In this document: in pieces, positions 51,737 through 61,452 of the stretch
How the letters are laid out: each line of letters begins with the position of its first letter
How positions within the stretch are numbered: position 1 is the stretch's first letter
Source: Caulobacter sp.
Lineage (GTDB): Bacteria; Pseudomonadota; Alphaproteobacteria; Caulobacterales; Caulobacteraceae
Assembly (NCBI GenBank): GCA_019636175.1
Contig: JAHBYC010000001.1
Span: 124,001-188,000, forward strand
Direction of reading: 5' to 3'
Length of the DNA stretch: 64,000 nt
Translations under genes and position numbers: made by a program
Notes under the pieces: generated by a model
Database searches by the model: none
What the model saw: only the letters and a program-made list of their open reading frames with translations
What the model was told of the DNA's origin: nothing

Positions 51737-53761
51737 ATGGGTAGAAACGCAGGCGCTGTCCGGACCATTGTGCTGGTCGGTCCGAACGGCGCGGGAAAAA
51801 CCACATTGTTCGAAGCCCTGCTGCATGCGGTGGGCGCCACGGACCGGCAGTCGCCTGTCGGCCAGTCGGGATCGGTCGGCGACGGCTCGCCCGAAGCCCG
51901 CTCCGTCGGCCAGTCGGTCGAACTCAATCTGGCCAGCTTCGACTTCATGGACGACCGCTATGCGCTGATCGACTGTCCGGGATCGGTGGAATTCCGGGCC
52001 GAGGCCGACCACGCCCTGGCCTGCGCCGATCTCGCCCTGCTGGTCATCGATCCAGAACCCGAGAAGGCGGTGCTGGCCCAGCCCTGGTTCAAGGAGATCG
52101 AGCGGCTGGGCCTGCCCCGGGCGGTGTTCGTCAATCGCATCGATCAGGCGCGCGGCAACGTCGAGGAACTGCTGCAGGCGCTGCAGCCGGTCAGCGGCGC
52201 GCCGGTGGTGGCCCGGCAACTTCCGATCTGGCGAGACGATCACGTCGCCGGCTACATCGATCTGGCCCTGGAGCGGGCCTATGTCTACCGGCCGGGCCAG
52301 CCCTCGCAACAGGTCGAGATCCCCGGCGAGCTGAAGAGCGAGGAGGCGCAGGCTCGCTTCCACATGCTCGAACAGATGGCCGATTTCGACGATGCGCTGA
52401 TGGAGCAGCTGCTGGAGGATGAGACGCCCGACCTGTCGGACGTCTTCGCCGACATCATCGCCGAGACCCGGGCCGGACAGATCGCGCCGGTGTTCTTCGG
52501 GGCGGCGGCCCAGGGCTGCGGTGTGCGCCGCCTGCTGAAGGCCCTGCGCCACGACGCTCCCGGGCCGGATGCGGCCGAACGGCGGCTGGGCGCCGATGGA
52601 CCGGCGGCCTTTGTCATCAAGACCAGCCACGCCGGTCAGGCCGGCAAGATGACCTTCGCGCGGGTGCTGGGCGCCGATCTGGCGGACGGCGCCGATATCG
52701 GCCTGCCCGGAGGCGACAAGGGGCGGGTCAGCGGGCTGTTCGCGGTGATGGGACAGGCCAACCGCAAGGTGGCGGCCGCAAGCCGGGGCGACGTGGTCGC
52801 TCTGGGCAAGGTCGAAGAGGCGCACGCCGGCGATCTGCTGGCCGTCGGCCGGGCGGCCGCACCTGCCAGCGTCGCAGCCGCGCCCCGGTTTCCGGTCTAC
52901 GAAATCGCTATCGAGACCCGTGACCGCAAGGACGATGTGCGGCTGTCCGGCGCCCTGACCAAGCTCATCGACGAAGACGGGGGGCTGTCGCTGGTCCATG
53001 ACGCCGAGCTGCATGAGATGCGGCTGGCGGGGCAGGGCGAGGCCCATCTGCGCATCGCCCTGGAGAGACTGAAGCGCCGCTACGGCCTGGAGGTGGCCAG
53101 CCATCCCCCGTCAACGCCCTACAAGGAAACCATTCGCAAGGCGGTGACCCAGCGCGGGCGACACAAGAAACAGACCGGCGGCCACGGCCAGTTCGGCGAT
53201 GTGGTGCTGGAGGTCAGGCCGCTTCAGCGGGGCGAGGGCTTCCGCTTCGAAGACAGGATCACCGGCGGGGTAGTGCCAAAGCAGTGGATCCCGGCGGTGG
53301 AGGCGGGGGTCCGCGACGCGATGGAGAAGGGACCGCTGGGCTTTCCGGTCGTCGACGTCGCCGTAACCCTGACGGACGGCTCCTGGCATCCGGTGGACAG
53401 CAGCGAAATGACTTTCCGCACCGCCGGTCGCATCGGCATGAGCGAGGCTCTGGCGGCCGCGGGGCCGGTGTTGCTGGAGCCGATCGAGAAGTTGACCATC
53501 TATGCCCCCAACACCGCCACGGCCCGGATCACCTCGACCCTGTCGCACAAGCGTGGGCAGATCCTCGGCTTCGACGCTCGCGACGGCTGGCCGGGATGGG
53601 ATCGCATCGAGGTCTGCATGCCCCACGCCGAACGCCAGGACTTCATCATCGACCTGCGCTCGATGACCCAGGGCCTGGGCGACTTCGAGGCGGCCTTCGA
53701 CCATCGCGTCGAGTTGACCGGTCGCAAGGCGGAGGAGGTGATGCAGCGGGTCGGCGCCTGA
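51737..53761 (+). CDS. EF-G-like translational GTPase (divergent paralogue)
   Basis: A 674-residue protein with elongation factor G architecture: G domain, OB-like domain II, then domains III-V (SHKRGQILGFDAR, GDFEAAFDHRVELTG). Differences from EF-G are clear. G1 is GPNGAGKT at 15-22 (not AHIDAGKT), and G3 is DCPGSVEF at 79-86 with Ser83 where EF-G has the catalytic His. G4 is NRID at 133-136 with Arg instead of Lys. Domain IV has HKKQTGGHGQFG. A GGGAGG site precedes the ATG. It may act in translation or recycling with altered GTPase, or in another role. Confidence 0.88.
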   Translation: MGRNAGAVRTIVLVGPNGAGKTTLFEALLHAVGATDRQSPVGQSGSVGDGSPEARSVGQSVELNLASFDFMDDRYALIDCPGSVEFRAEADHALACADLALLVIDPEPEKAVLAQPWFKEIERLGLPRAVFVNRIDQARGNVEELLQALQPVSGAPVVARQLPIWRDDHVAGYIDLALERAYVYRPGQPSQQVEIPGELKSEEAQARFHMLEQMADFDDALMEQLLEDETPDLSDVFADIIAETRAGQIAPVFFGAAAQGCGVRRLLKALRHDAPGPDAAERRLGADGPAAFVIKTSHAGQAGKMTFARVLGADLADGADIGLPGGDKGRVSGLFAVMGQANRKVAAASRGDVVALGKVEEAHAGDLLAVGRAAAPASVAAAPRFPVYEIAIETRDRKDDVRLSGALTKLIDEDGGLSLVHDAELHEMRLAGQGEAHLRIALERLKRRYGLEVASHPPSTPYKETIRKAVTQRGRHKKQTGGHGQFGDVVLEVRPLQRGEGFRFEDRITGGVVPKQWIPAVEAGVRDAMEKGPLGFPVVDVAVTLTDGSWHPVDSSEMTFRTAGRIGMSEALAAAGPVLLEPIEKLTIYAPNTATARITSTLSHKRGQILGFDARDGWPGWDRIEVCMPHAERQDFIIDLRSMTQGLGDFEAAFDHRVELTGRKAEEVMQRVGA

Positions 53762-53830
53762 TCGGCGCCAGTTCAGCGGAAAACGAAGGCGTCGCCAGCC
53801 CTTGTTCCAGTCCCGCTGCGAAAGGCCCGA

Positions 53831-54841
53831 TCAGGGAATTGATCGGGCCACGATCCGCATGGCCTCCGCCAGAATGGCCGCGCGCTCGTCGGCGGAGGCG
53901 GGAGAGTTGGCGAGGAAGACGGCCACGGCGTATGTCCGGCCGTCCGCCAGGGTGACCAGGCCCATGTCGTTCGTGGCGACCGTGATTCCGAAGTTGGTTC
54001 CCGACGTGCCGGTCTTGTGGGCCAGCCGGGCGCCCTCCGGAAGACCCGCCTTCAACCGGTCGGGTCCGGTCTTTGTCTCGGTCATCAGGTCGAGCAGCAG
54101 GCGGGTCGAGGTCGGCGAGACGAGATCCCCGCGTTGCAGGGCGACCAGAAACCTCAAGGCCCCGGCGGCGGTGATGGTGTCGCGAGAGTCGGCCTGATAG
54201 CGGGTCCATGCGGCCCGCCGCTCCGCTTCGGGGACGGTCCTGTAGGCGCGCGAGAACGGCTCGGCGGTTCGCCAGTCAGGCTGGAAGGCAGGCATGCCGA
54301 GCGCCTGGACCTGAAGCTCGCGCTCGTATCGGTCGACGTCTACCCCGGTGACGCCCCTGGACCTCAGCCAGGCCGTCAGCGCCGTTGGCCCGCCGATCCT
54401 GCGCATCAGCACATCGGCGGCCGTGTTGTCGCTGTCCCGCACGGCCGCCGTCAGCAGGTCGCGGATCGTGTAGCGATCCTTGGCCGGCCAGGCGGCGGCG
54501 ACAGGGCTGAGTTGCGGGGCCATGTCCGCCTCGGTCAGCACCACCACATCGCCGAGGGAAAGCTGGCCGGCGTCGACCCGGGCCAGCACGGCCGCGCCGA
54601 GGGGAGCCTTGAACACGCTCTGCATCGGATAAGCCCCCGTGGGATCGTTCATCCAGGGGGCTCCGCCGTCCACCGCCTGAATGGCGACCTGCAGCCTCGC
54701 TGGCCGGGCGCGCTCGGCGAGCTGGCCAACCTCCTCCTCGAGGCGGGCGACATCCAGGGTCGGCCTGGGCTCAGGAGGCGCCGAGCGGGCAGCGCCGCAG
54801 GCGGAGAGCACGACACAGGCGGCGAGGAGGAGAGATCTCAT
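53831..54841 (-). CDS. bla: Class A beta-lactamase, lipoprotein form
   Basis: A 336-residue serine beta-lactamase. A lipobox LSAC with Cys15 indicates lipid anchoring. Catalytic motifs: Ser74-V-F-Lys77 (SxxK), SDN in AVRDSDNTAADV, HKTGTSG (KTG), and Glu166-equivalent in DRYERELQ. In that omega loop the position usually taken by Asn170 is Gln, a change that occurs in some class A2 enzymes and can alter deacylation. Length and motif spacing suit an intact enzyme. The ATG at 54841 is used; the frame from 54916 adds a non-signal leader. Activity against specific drugs cannot be read from sequence. Confidence 0.9.
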   Translation of the reverse strand: MRSLLLAACVVLSACGAARSAPPEPRPTLDVARLEEEVGQLAERARPARLQVAIQAVDGGAPWMNDPTGAYPMQSVFKAPLGAAVLARVDAGQLSLGDVVVLTEADMAPQLSPVAAAWPAKDRYTIRDLLTAAVRDSDNTAADVLMRRIGGPTALTAWLRSRGVTGVDVDRYERELQVQALGMPAFQPDWRTAEPFSRAYRTVPEAERRAAWTRYQADSRDTITAAGALRFLVALQRGDLVSPTSTRLLLDLMTETKTGPDRLKAGLPEGARLAHKTGTSGTNFGITVATNDMGLVTLADGRTYAVAVFLANSPASADERAAILAEAMRIVARSIP

Positions 54842-54906
54842 GCCGCCAGCGTAGCGCTCTGGATCGCGGTTCGACAGGGGGCGGGGAGGTAGTCTAGGAA
54901 GCGGCA

Positions 54907-55698
54907 ATGTCTGCACCGTCCCCCGCCGTCATCCTCAGCACCCCCCAGCTGGCCGAAAATATCGGCGCCGTCGCCCGGGTCATGGCCAACTTCGGCCTCT
55001 CCGACCTGCGGCTGGTCACGCCGCGTGACGGCTGGCCGCAGGAGCGGGCCTGGGCCAGCGCCTCGGGCGCCAACTGGCCGCTCGACAATGCCCGGGTGTT
55101 CGGCTCTGTGGCCGAGGCCATCGCCGACCTGACCCTGGTATTCGCCACCACCGCCCGCAATCGCGAGACCCAGCTTCCGGTCCTGACCCCGCGCCAGGCC
55201 GCCGCCGACCTGCACGCCCGCGTCGCCGCGGGTCAGGCGGTCGGCATGCTGTTCGGAGGCGAGCGGGCCGGGCTGGAAACCGCCGACATCGCGCTGTGTC
55301 AGGGCATTGTCACCATCCCGGTCGATGAACGGTTCCGCTCGCTCAACCTGGCCCAGGCGGTGGCGCTGAACGCCTATGAGTGGCGGCTTGGCGTTGATGA
55401 GACGCCGCGCCAGGCCTTCGCCCACAACGCCCTGCCGCCCGCCGATCAGGCGGCGATGATGGGTCTCTACGAGCATCTGGAGAGCGAGCTGGACGAAGCC
55501 GGCTTCTTCCATCCCCCTGAAAAACGCCCCTCGATGACCCGCAACCTGCGCGTCGCCCTGGGCCGGGCCAGCTTCACGGACCAGGAGGTCAGCACCTTTC
55601 GCGGGGTGATCACCGCCCTGTCGCGGGGGCGGGGCCGGGTGCTGGCCAAGCTGGCGGCTCAGAAGGCGGCGGCGGAGGGGTCGAAGGACAAGACCTGA
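54907..55698 (+). CDS. trmJ: tRNA (cytidine/uridine-2-O-)-methyltransferase TrmJ
   Basis: TrmJ methylates the ribose of residue 32 in tRNA anticodon loops, using S-adenosylmethionine. The 263-residue SPOUT-fold protein has the SpoU motif ILSTPQLAENIGAVARVMANFG at the start, LLFGGERAGL-type motif 2 (MLFGGERAGL), and motif 3 IPVDERFRSLNLAQAVAL, in which the asparagine and leucines form the SAM knot. A helical C-terminal tail follows. It is divergent from the bla gene with 65 bases between starts. Confidence 0.92.
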   Translation: MSAPSPAVILSTPQLAENIGAVARVMANFGLSDLRLVTPRDGWPQERAWASASGANWPLDNARVFGSVAEAIADLTLVFATTARNRETQLPVLTPRQAAADLHARVAAGQAVGMLFGGERAGLETADIALCQGIVTIPVDERFRSLNLAQAVALNAYEWRLGVDETPRQAFAHNALPPADQAAMMGLYEHLESELDEAGFFHPPEKRPSMTRNLRVALGRASFTDQEVSTFRGVITALSRGRGRVLAKLAAQKAAAEGSKDKT

Positions 55699-55765
55699 CC
55701 GGGTCGTTTCTCCTTGGCGAAATGAAACCGTTCGGTATCATTTCGCCAACCAGGGAGAGAGCGCG

Positions 55766-57073
55766 ATGAATCGTCGGGACATGATGATCGCCATGGGCGG
55801 GGTCGGAGCCATGTCGCTGTTGGGCGCGGGCCGCGCCGTTGCCGGCGAGGGTTCAACGAACGGGCCGGACGCTGCGGTCGCGATGGCGCGGGACGCCTGG
55901 ATCTACGGCCTGCCGCTGATCGAGATGGCGGCCACCCGCGCCAAGCACATGGGGGCGGGGGCTCCGGCCAACTCCTTCTTTGGCGGTCGCGGCCTGGCCA
56001 CGCCGGCGGACCGGACCGTCACCAACCCCAACAACGACACCCTCTATCTCGTCGCCTGGCTGGACCTGACCCAGGGGCCCGTCAGCCTGACCATTCCCGA
56101 CATCGCCGACCGCTACTGGTCGCTGGCGGTGATGGATATGTACAGCAACAACAATGCGGTCCTGGGCAGCCGCACCGTCGGGCCGGTCGGCGGGACCTTT
56201 ACGCTGGTGGGTCCTGACCAGCCGCTGTCGGGGCCCAACCCGATCCGCATCGCCACCCCGCACGCCTGGGCCCTGGCGCGGGTCCTGGTCGATGGACCGG
56301 AGGACGTGGACAAGGCCCGCGCCCTGTTGAAGGGGTTCAAGCTCGCCGGAAAGGCGGGACCTCGTCCGGAACCCTTCGCGAGCCGGACCGCCGATCCGGC
56401 CGACTACTTCGAGAGCGTTCGACGGCTGATGAAGGCCAATCCGCCGCCGGCGACCGATCAGGCCATCCTGCGCCGCTGCGCGCCCCTGCTGGTGGACGGG
56501 ACGGCGGTCGATCCGGCGGCGATGGCGACCGGCGTGGCCGAGGCCAGATCCCTGATCCGCAACGGCCGGACGCACGACAGCGGCGAGGACGGCTGGATCT
56601 ATCCCCGGTTCAATCTCGGCGACTATGGCCAGGACTACGGCTATCGCGCGGCTGTCGCGCTGGGCGGTCTGGCGGCGTTGCCGCGCGCCGAGGCCATCTA
56701 TCTGCGGTCGAAAGGGGAGCAGGACGGGGTCTTTGTCAGCGATCGGACCTGGCGGCTGTCGATGCCCGCCGATGTGCCGGTGGACGCCTTCTGGTCGCTG
56801 TCGATGTATGAGGCGACCGCCGACGACCATTTCTTCCTCACCGAGAACCCCCTGAACCGCTATGCGATCGGCGACCGCACCCGCGGCCTGGTCCGACGGC
56901 CGGACGGCGGCGTCGACATCTGGATCAGCCGCACCGATCCTGGCGGACCGCGCAGCGCCAATTGGCTGCCCGCGCCCAGGTCAGGGCCGTGGATCGTCAC
57001 CTGGCGCGCCTATCTGCCCAGGGTCGAACTGGTCAACGGCGGCTGGAAGCTGCCCCCGATGGTCGCCGTCTGA
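55766..57073 (+). CDS. DUF1254/DUF1214 exported protein
   Basis: A 435-residue protein with a twin-arginine signal (MNRRDMMIAMGGVGAMSLLG). The mature protein has the DUF1254 N-terminal half (DAWIYGLPLIEMAATRAK and TNPNNDTLYLVAWLDLTQGP) and the DUF1214 C-terminal half (PVDAFWSLSMYEATADDHFF, then DRTRGLVRRPDGGVDIWI). Members occur in many bacteria and some fungi with no proven activity, though a role in lipid or aromatic metabolism has been suggested. A GGGAGAG site precedes the ATG at 55766. Confidence 0.88.
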   Translation: MNRRDMMIAMGGVGAMSLLGAGRAVAGEGSTNGPDAAVAMARDAWIYGLPLIEMAATRAKHMGAGAPANSFFGGRGLATPADRTVTNPNNDTLYLVAWLDLTQGPVSLTIPDIADRYWSLAVMDMYSNNNAVLGSRTVGPVGGTFTLVGPDQPLSGPNPIRIATPHAWALARVLVDGPEDVDKARALLKGFKLAGKAGPRPEPFASRTADPADYFESVRRLMKANPPPATDQAILRRCAPLLVDGTAVDPAAMATGVAEARSLIRNGRTHDSGEDGWIYPRFNLGDYGQDYGYRAAVALGGLAALPRAEAIYLRSKGEQDGVFVSDRTWRLSMPADVPVDAFWSLSMYEATADDHFFLTENPLNRYAIGDRTRGLVRRPDGGVDIWISRTDPGGPRSANWLPAPRSGPWIVTWRAYLPRVELVNGGWKLPPMVAV

Positions 57074-57140
57074 GCCCCTCTTTTTAGGGGCGACGACGCC
57101 CCGGTGTTGCCTATCCTGATCCGGTAATCGGGAGATCGGC

Positions 57141-57623
57141 ATGGGTATTGGCGTGAAGATGAGCCGTCTGGCGGCGGCGCTGGCAGTGACGGTGCTTGTG
57201 ACAGGGGCGGCCTGGGCGGCGCCGGCGAATGATCCGCTGGCCCTGGTGCAAAGCCTCTATGCCGACAGCCACGCGGCGGATGAGGAGCCCGCCGCCGGCC
57301 CGGAGGACGAGCCCTCGATCTATGGCGCCAGCCTGCGCGCCCTGTTCGCCGTCGACGCCGGGCGCGACATGAACAACCTCGATTTCGACTGGGTGTCCGG
57401 CGGCCAGGATCTGCCCGACTATCAGGGCCTGAAGATCGTTCTGGTTTCGAAGAGCGAAACCGCGGCCAGGGTCAGGGTCACCTTCCGGAACTATTCCGAC
57501 CCCAGAGAGCGCGACATCGACCTGGTCACCGAAGATGGTCGGTGGGTGATCGAGGACGTCTATCTGAAGACCCCGGAGAAGGCCTGGTTGAGCCGGATCC
57601 TGGTCGAGAACCGCCAGGACTAG
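57141..57623 (+). CDS. Small secreted DUF3828-like protein
   Basis: A 160-residue exported protein (signal peptide about 27 residues, ending AWAA). The mature domain resembles DUF3828: DPLALVQSLYADSHAADEE at the start, FDWVSGGQDLPDYQG in the middle, and ARVRVTFRNYSDPRERDIDLV followed by GRWVIEDVYLK. The function is unknown. Its stop codon shares a base with repeat E (57623). It lies 67 bases downstream of the DUF1254 gene. Confidence 0.75.
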   Translation: MGIGVKMSRLAAALAVTVLVTGAAWAAPANDPLALVQSLYADSHAADEEPAAGPEDEPSIYGASLRALFAVDAGRDMNNLDFDWVSGGQDLPDYQGLKIVLVSKSETAARVRVTFRNYSDPRERDIDLVTEDGRWVIEDVYLKTPEKAWLSRILVENRQD

Positions 57624-57721
57624 AGCAGGGCGATTTGAGGGGATCAAATTGCCCCGCTCCAGACCCTTGACGGTCGCGCGTTTGATCCGATCGCCGGTTC
57701 CCACCGATCGGAACGCGCTCT
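57623..57721. repeat. Composite two-hairpin repeat (element E), probably a terminator
   Basis: Hairpin 1: GAGCAGGGCGATTTGA (57623-57638), loop GGGGA, then TCAAATTGCCCCGCTC (57644-57659). Hairpin 2: GCGCGTT (57676-57682) plus CCGATCG (57687-57693) pair with CGATCGG (57705-57711) and AACGCGC (57712-57718), with a TGAT bulge and an 11-base loop. A T-rich TTTTCTT follows. This looks like a dispersed alphaproteobacterial element and ends the DUF3828 gene. Confidence 0.65.
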
Positions 57722-57758
57722 GGGTTTTCTTCCGCCGCTGCATTCCCATCTAGACGGC

Positions 57759-58850
57759 ATGACAGCCGCTGAACTCCTGTGCCGATTGCCGATCCCCATC
57801 CTGCAGGCGCCGATGCTGGGGGCTTCCGGTGTAGAGATGACCATTGCTGTCAGCGAAGCCGGGGGCATGGGCGCCCTGGCCGCCGGCGCATTGACGCCTG
57901 ACGACATCGTAGAACAGAGCGCCGCCATTCGGCAGCGGACGGCGGCGCCGTTTTCGGTGAACCTGCTTGTGGTTCGACCGGCTGCTCCCGACGGCGCGAC
58001 GGTGGCCGCGGCCATGGAGCGGCTCCGGCCGTGGCGCGAGCGTCTCGGTCTCGAGGCGCCGCCAACGCCCAACAGCTTCGCGCCGGACTTTGACGACCAG
58101 TTCGCGGCCCTGCTCCGGGCGGCGCCGCCGGTCGCCTCCTTCGCCTTCGATCTTCTCAGTCGGCCTCAGGTCGAGGCGTTGCAGGCCCGCGGGACCCTGG
58201 TGGTCGGAACCGCCACGACCGTGGCCGAAGCCCGGGCCTGGGCGGCGCTGGGCGTCGACGCCATATGCGCCCAGGGCGGCGAGGCGGGCGGCCATCGGGG
58301 TGAGTTTCTCAAACCCGGACCGGGCAGTCTGATCGGGACTATGGCGCTCACGGCCAACATTCACGCCGTGGTGGACCTGCCGGTCATCGCCGCCGGAGGG
58401 ATCATGAACGGTCGCGGCGTAGCGGCGGTCCTGGCGCTGGGCGCCGCCGCGGCCCAGATGGGCACCGCCTTCCTCTTGAGTGATGAGGCGACGATCAGCG
58501 CCGCCTGGAGGGACAGGATCGAGACTGTCGGAGACGACCCCACTGTCGTCACTCGGGCCTTCACCGGCCGGAATGCGCGGGGCATCGACAACGGCTTCAT
58601 CCGCGACATGAGGCAGGATGAGGATCATGTTCCCGCCTATCCTGTGCAGAACCGTCTGACCCGGGAACTGCGCGCCGCTGCGGCCGAAGCCGGCGAGTCG
58701 GAGATGCTGTCCCTGTGGGCCGGGCAGGGCGTTTCCCTGGCGCGGGCCGGCTCGGCGGGCGATCTGGTCCAGCGCTGGTGGGAAGAGGCCAGGGCCGCGT
58801 CGCGGGAAGTTCATGAGCGAACACATGGACGCGGCGACCTGAGACGCTAG
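57759..58850 (+). CDS. Nitronate monooxygenase (2-nitropropane dioxygenase-like)
   Basis: A 363-residue flavoprotein with a TIM barrel that binds FMN. Family features: LPIPILQAPMLGASGVEMTIAVSEAGGMG at the start, DAICAQGGEAGGHRGEF (FMN and catalytic region), LPVIAAGGIMNGRGVAAVLALGAAAAQMGTAFLL near the C-terminus. It would oxidise nitronates, but the enoyl-ACP reductase FabK-like group shares the fold, so the activity is inferred. It lies 34 bases upstream of the class III alcohol dehydrogenase gene on the same strand. Confidence 0.9.
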   Translation: MTAAELLCRLPIPILQAPMLGASGVEMTIAVSEAGGMGALAAGALTPDDIVEQSAAIRQRTAAPFSVNLLVVRPAAPDGATVAAAMERLRPWRERLGLEAPPTPNSFAPDFDDQFAALLRAAPPVASFAFDLLSRPQVEALQARGTLVVGTATTVAEARAWAALGVDAICAQGGEAGGHRGEFLKPGPGSLIGTMALTANIHAVVDLPVIAAGGIMNGRGVAAVLALGAAAAQMGTAFLLSDEATISAAWRDRIETVGDDPTVVTRAFTGRNARGIDNGFIRDMRQDEDHVPAYPVQNRLTRELRAAAAEAGESEMLSLWAGQGVSLARAGSAGDLVQRWWEEARAASREVHERTHGRGDLRR

Positions 58851-58883
58851 GTTGCGGCAAACGCCCTACCGGAGAGTCGCCCC

Positions 58884-59989
<1,106 letters not shown>

Positions 59990-59993
<4 letters not shown>

Positions 59994-60415
59994 GGCGAAG
60001 AGGGTGGGACATCTTTGTCTTTGATGTCGAGTGTCTACTGCGGACGCCGTTGACCTACGAAGACTGGCGGGAGGAACTTACTGAGTGGCTGGAGGATCAC
60101 GATTATCGAGATCCTGAGGTTTCGACGGAGCCTGTCGCGGCGTGGTTCAGACAGTTGGCCAGCCTATATCGTCCCCTTTGGGAAACTGAGGATGGCGCGC
60201 GGTACTTTGTGGGTGAAACCGGGGTTCATGTCGCGTTTTCGGTTGAAAACGATGAGCTTGCCATCGGAGTTGCCGAAAAGTGGGCGCGGTGCTTTGGGCT
60301 TGGCTACCAGCTCTTCCAGCATTCGGGGCAGTCAATTTTTGTTCCGAGCGGACAGGGCGGCTATCGCGAACTTCGAACCGTGCACCCTGACAGGGTTGGC
60401 TGGCGTCCGGACTGA
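59990..60415 (+). CDS. Small orphan protein inserted in the formaldehyde operon
   Basis: A 141-residue cytoplasmic protein, acidic, with no signal or membrane helix. The TTG start (in TTGAGGCG) overlaps the frmA stop. It begins [15 protein letters not shown] and has the [19 protein letters not shown] and [19 protein letters not shown] motifs. From memory it resembles a common family of uncharacterised small proteins that start YDL-x-VF and carry DP-x-V-T and WF motifs, but I cannot confirm this. Its GC content and codon use look visibly lower than the flanking frmA and fghA genes, so recent acquisition is likely. Confidence 0.6.
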
Positions 60416-60441
60416 CGGGCAATTGAGTTAAGGGTGCACGC

Positions 60442-61278
60442 ATGACTGTCGAAATCCTCGCCACCCACCGCGTCCACGGCGGCGCGCTGCGCTACTGCCG
60501 GCACGACAGCGCCGCAACCGGCACGCCGATGACGTTCAGCATCTTCACCCCGCCGAGCGACGGTCCGTTTCCGGTTCTCGTCTGGCTGTCGGGACTGACC
60601 TGCACGGAGGAAAACTTCACAACCAAGGCCGGCGCCTACGGGGCCGCCGCCGCGCACGGCGCCATGATCGTCGCGCCCGACACCAGCCCGCGCGGCGAGG
60701 GCGTGGCCGATGATGCGGCCTATGACCTGGGGCAGGGGGCCGGCTTTTACCTCGACGCTACCCAGGCGCCCTGGACCCCGCACTTCCGGATGGAAGCCTA
60801 CATCACCCAGGACCTGCTGAAGGCCGTGGACGGCGCCTTCCCAACCGACCCCGCCCGGCGCGGCGTCTTCGGTCACAGCATGGGCGGGCACGGGGCGCTG
60901 ACCCTGGCGCTCAAGTATCCTGATCTCTTCAAATCGGTCTCCGCCTTCGCCCCGATCGTCTCGCCGACCCGCTGCCCCTGGGGCGAGAAGGCCTTCACCG
61001 CCTATCTGGGCGAGGACCGCACGGCCTGGGCGGGGCACGACGCCTGTCTTCTGATCGAGGCGGGGGTCGCGCGCGGACGGTTCGACGACATCCTGGTGGA
61101 CCAGGGACTGGCCGATCCATTCCTCGAGGGCCAGCTGAAGCCCGAGCTACTTGAGGCCGCCTGCGCCGCCGCCGGCCAGACCCTGACCCTGCGCCGCCAG
61201 CCCGGCTACGATCACAGCTACTTCTTCATGGCCAGCTTCATCGCCGACCACATCGCCTGGCACGCCGCGCGCCTGTAG
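60442..61278 (+). CDS. fghA: S-formylglutathione hydrolase
   Basis: This serine esterase hydrolyses S-formylglutathione to formate and glutathione, the second step after FrmA. The 278-residue protein has the nucleophile elbow GHSMGGHGAL, the oxyanion region WLSGLTCTEENF, and the catalytic His in PGYDHSYFFM; an Asp in the LVDQGLADPFL segment completes the triad. The ATG at 60442 is 26 bases past the orphan gene stop, so frmA, the orphan and this gene can be read from one transcript. Confidence 0.96.
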   Translation: MTVEILATHRVHGGALRYCRHDSAATGTPMTFSIFTPPSDGPFPVLVWLSGLTCTEENFTTKAGAYGAAAAHGAMIVAPDTSPRGEGVADDAAYDLGQGAGFYLDATQAPWTPHFRMEAYITQDLLKAVDGAFPTDPARRGVFGHSMGGHGALTLALKYPDLFKSVSAFAPIVSPTRCPWGEKAFTAYLGEDRTAWAGHDACLLIEAGVARGRFDDILVDQGLADPFLEGQLKPELLEAACAAAGQTLTLRRQPGYDHSYFFMASFIADHIAWHAARL

Positions 61279-61294
61279 AGCTGGCGCCGCTTGC

Positions 61295-61323
61295 GCTTGA
61301 CTTCGCCCGTCCCGGTGAGCATA
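61295..61323 (+). promoter_or_regulatory. Probable housekeeping promoter of rpsD
   Basis: TTGACT (61295-61300) and CATAAG (61318-61323) are 17 bases apart, in the 174-base gap between fghA and rpsD. The resulting leader of about 125 bases is GC-rich and could be structured. Promoter call is by eye. Confidence 0.45.
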
Positions 61324-61452
61324 AGCGCGCCTTTCCAGCCGCCGGGCGTCGCTCGCGTGGCCGGAAAGCCATACGGGTGATCCGAAGCCGCCGTTGAGAT
61401 CGCGCCTCCATTAGGGGAGGGGCCGGCCCGGGTCGATATTGAAGAGTGACCT

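Noticed and set aside
57074-57091. GCCCCT...AGGGGC stem after the DUF1254 gene as a terminator
   Set aside because: The T-run lies in the loop, not after the stem, so it does not fit an intrinsic terminator.
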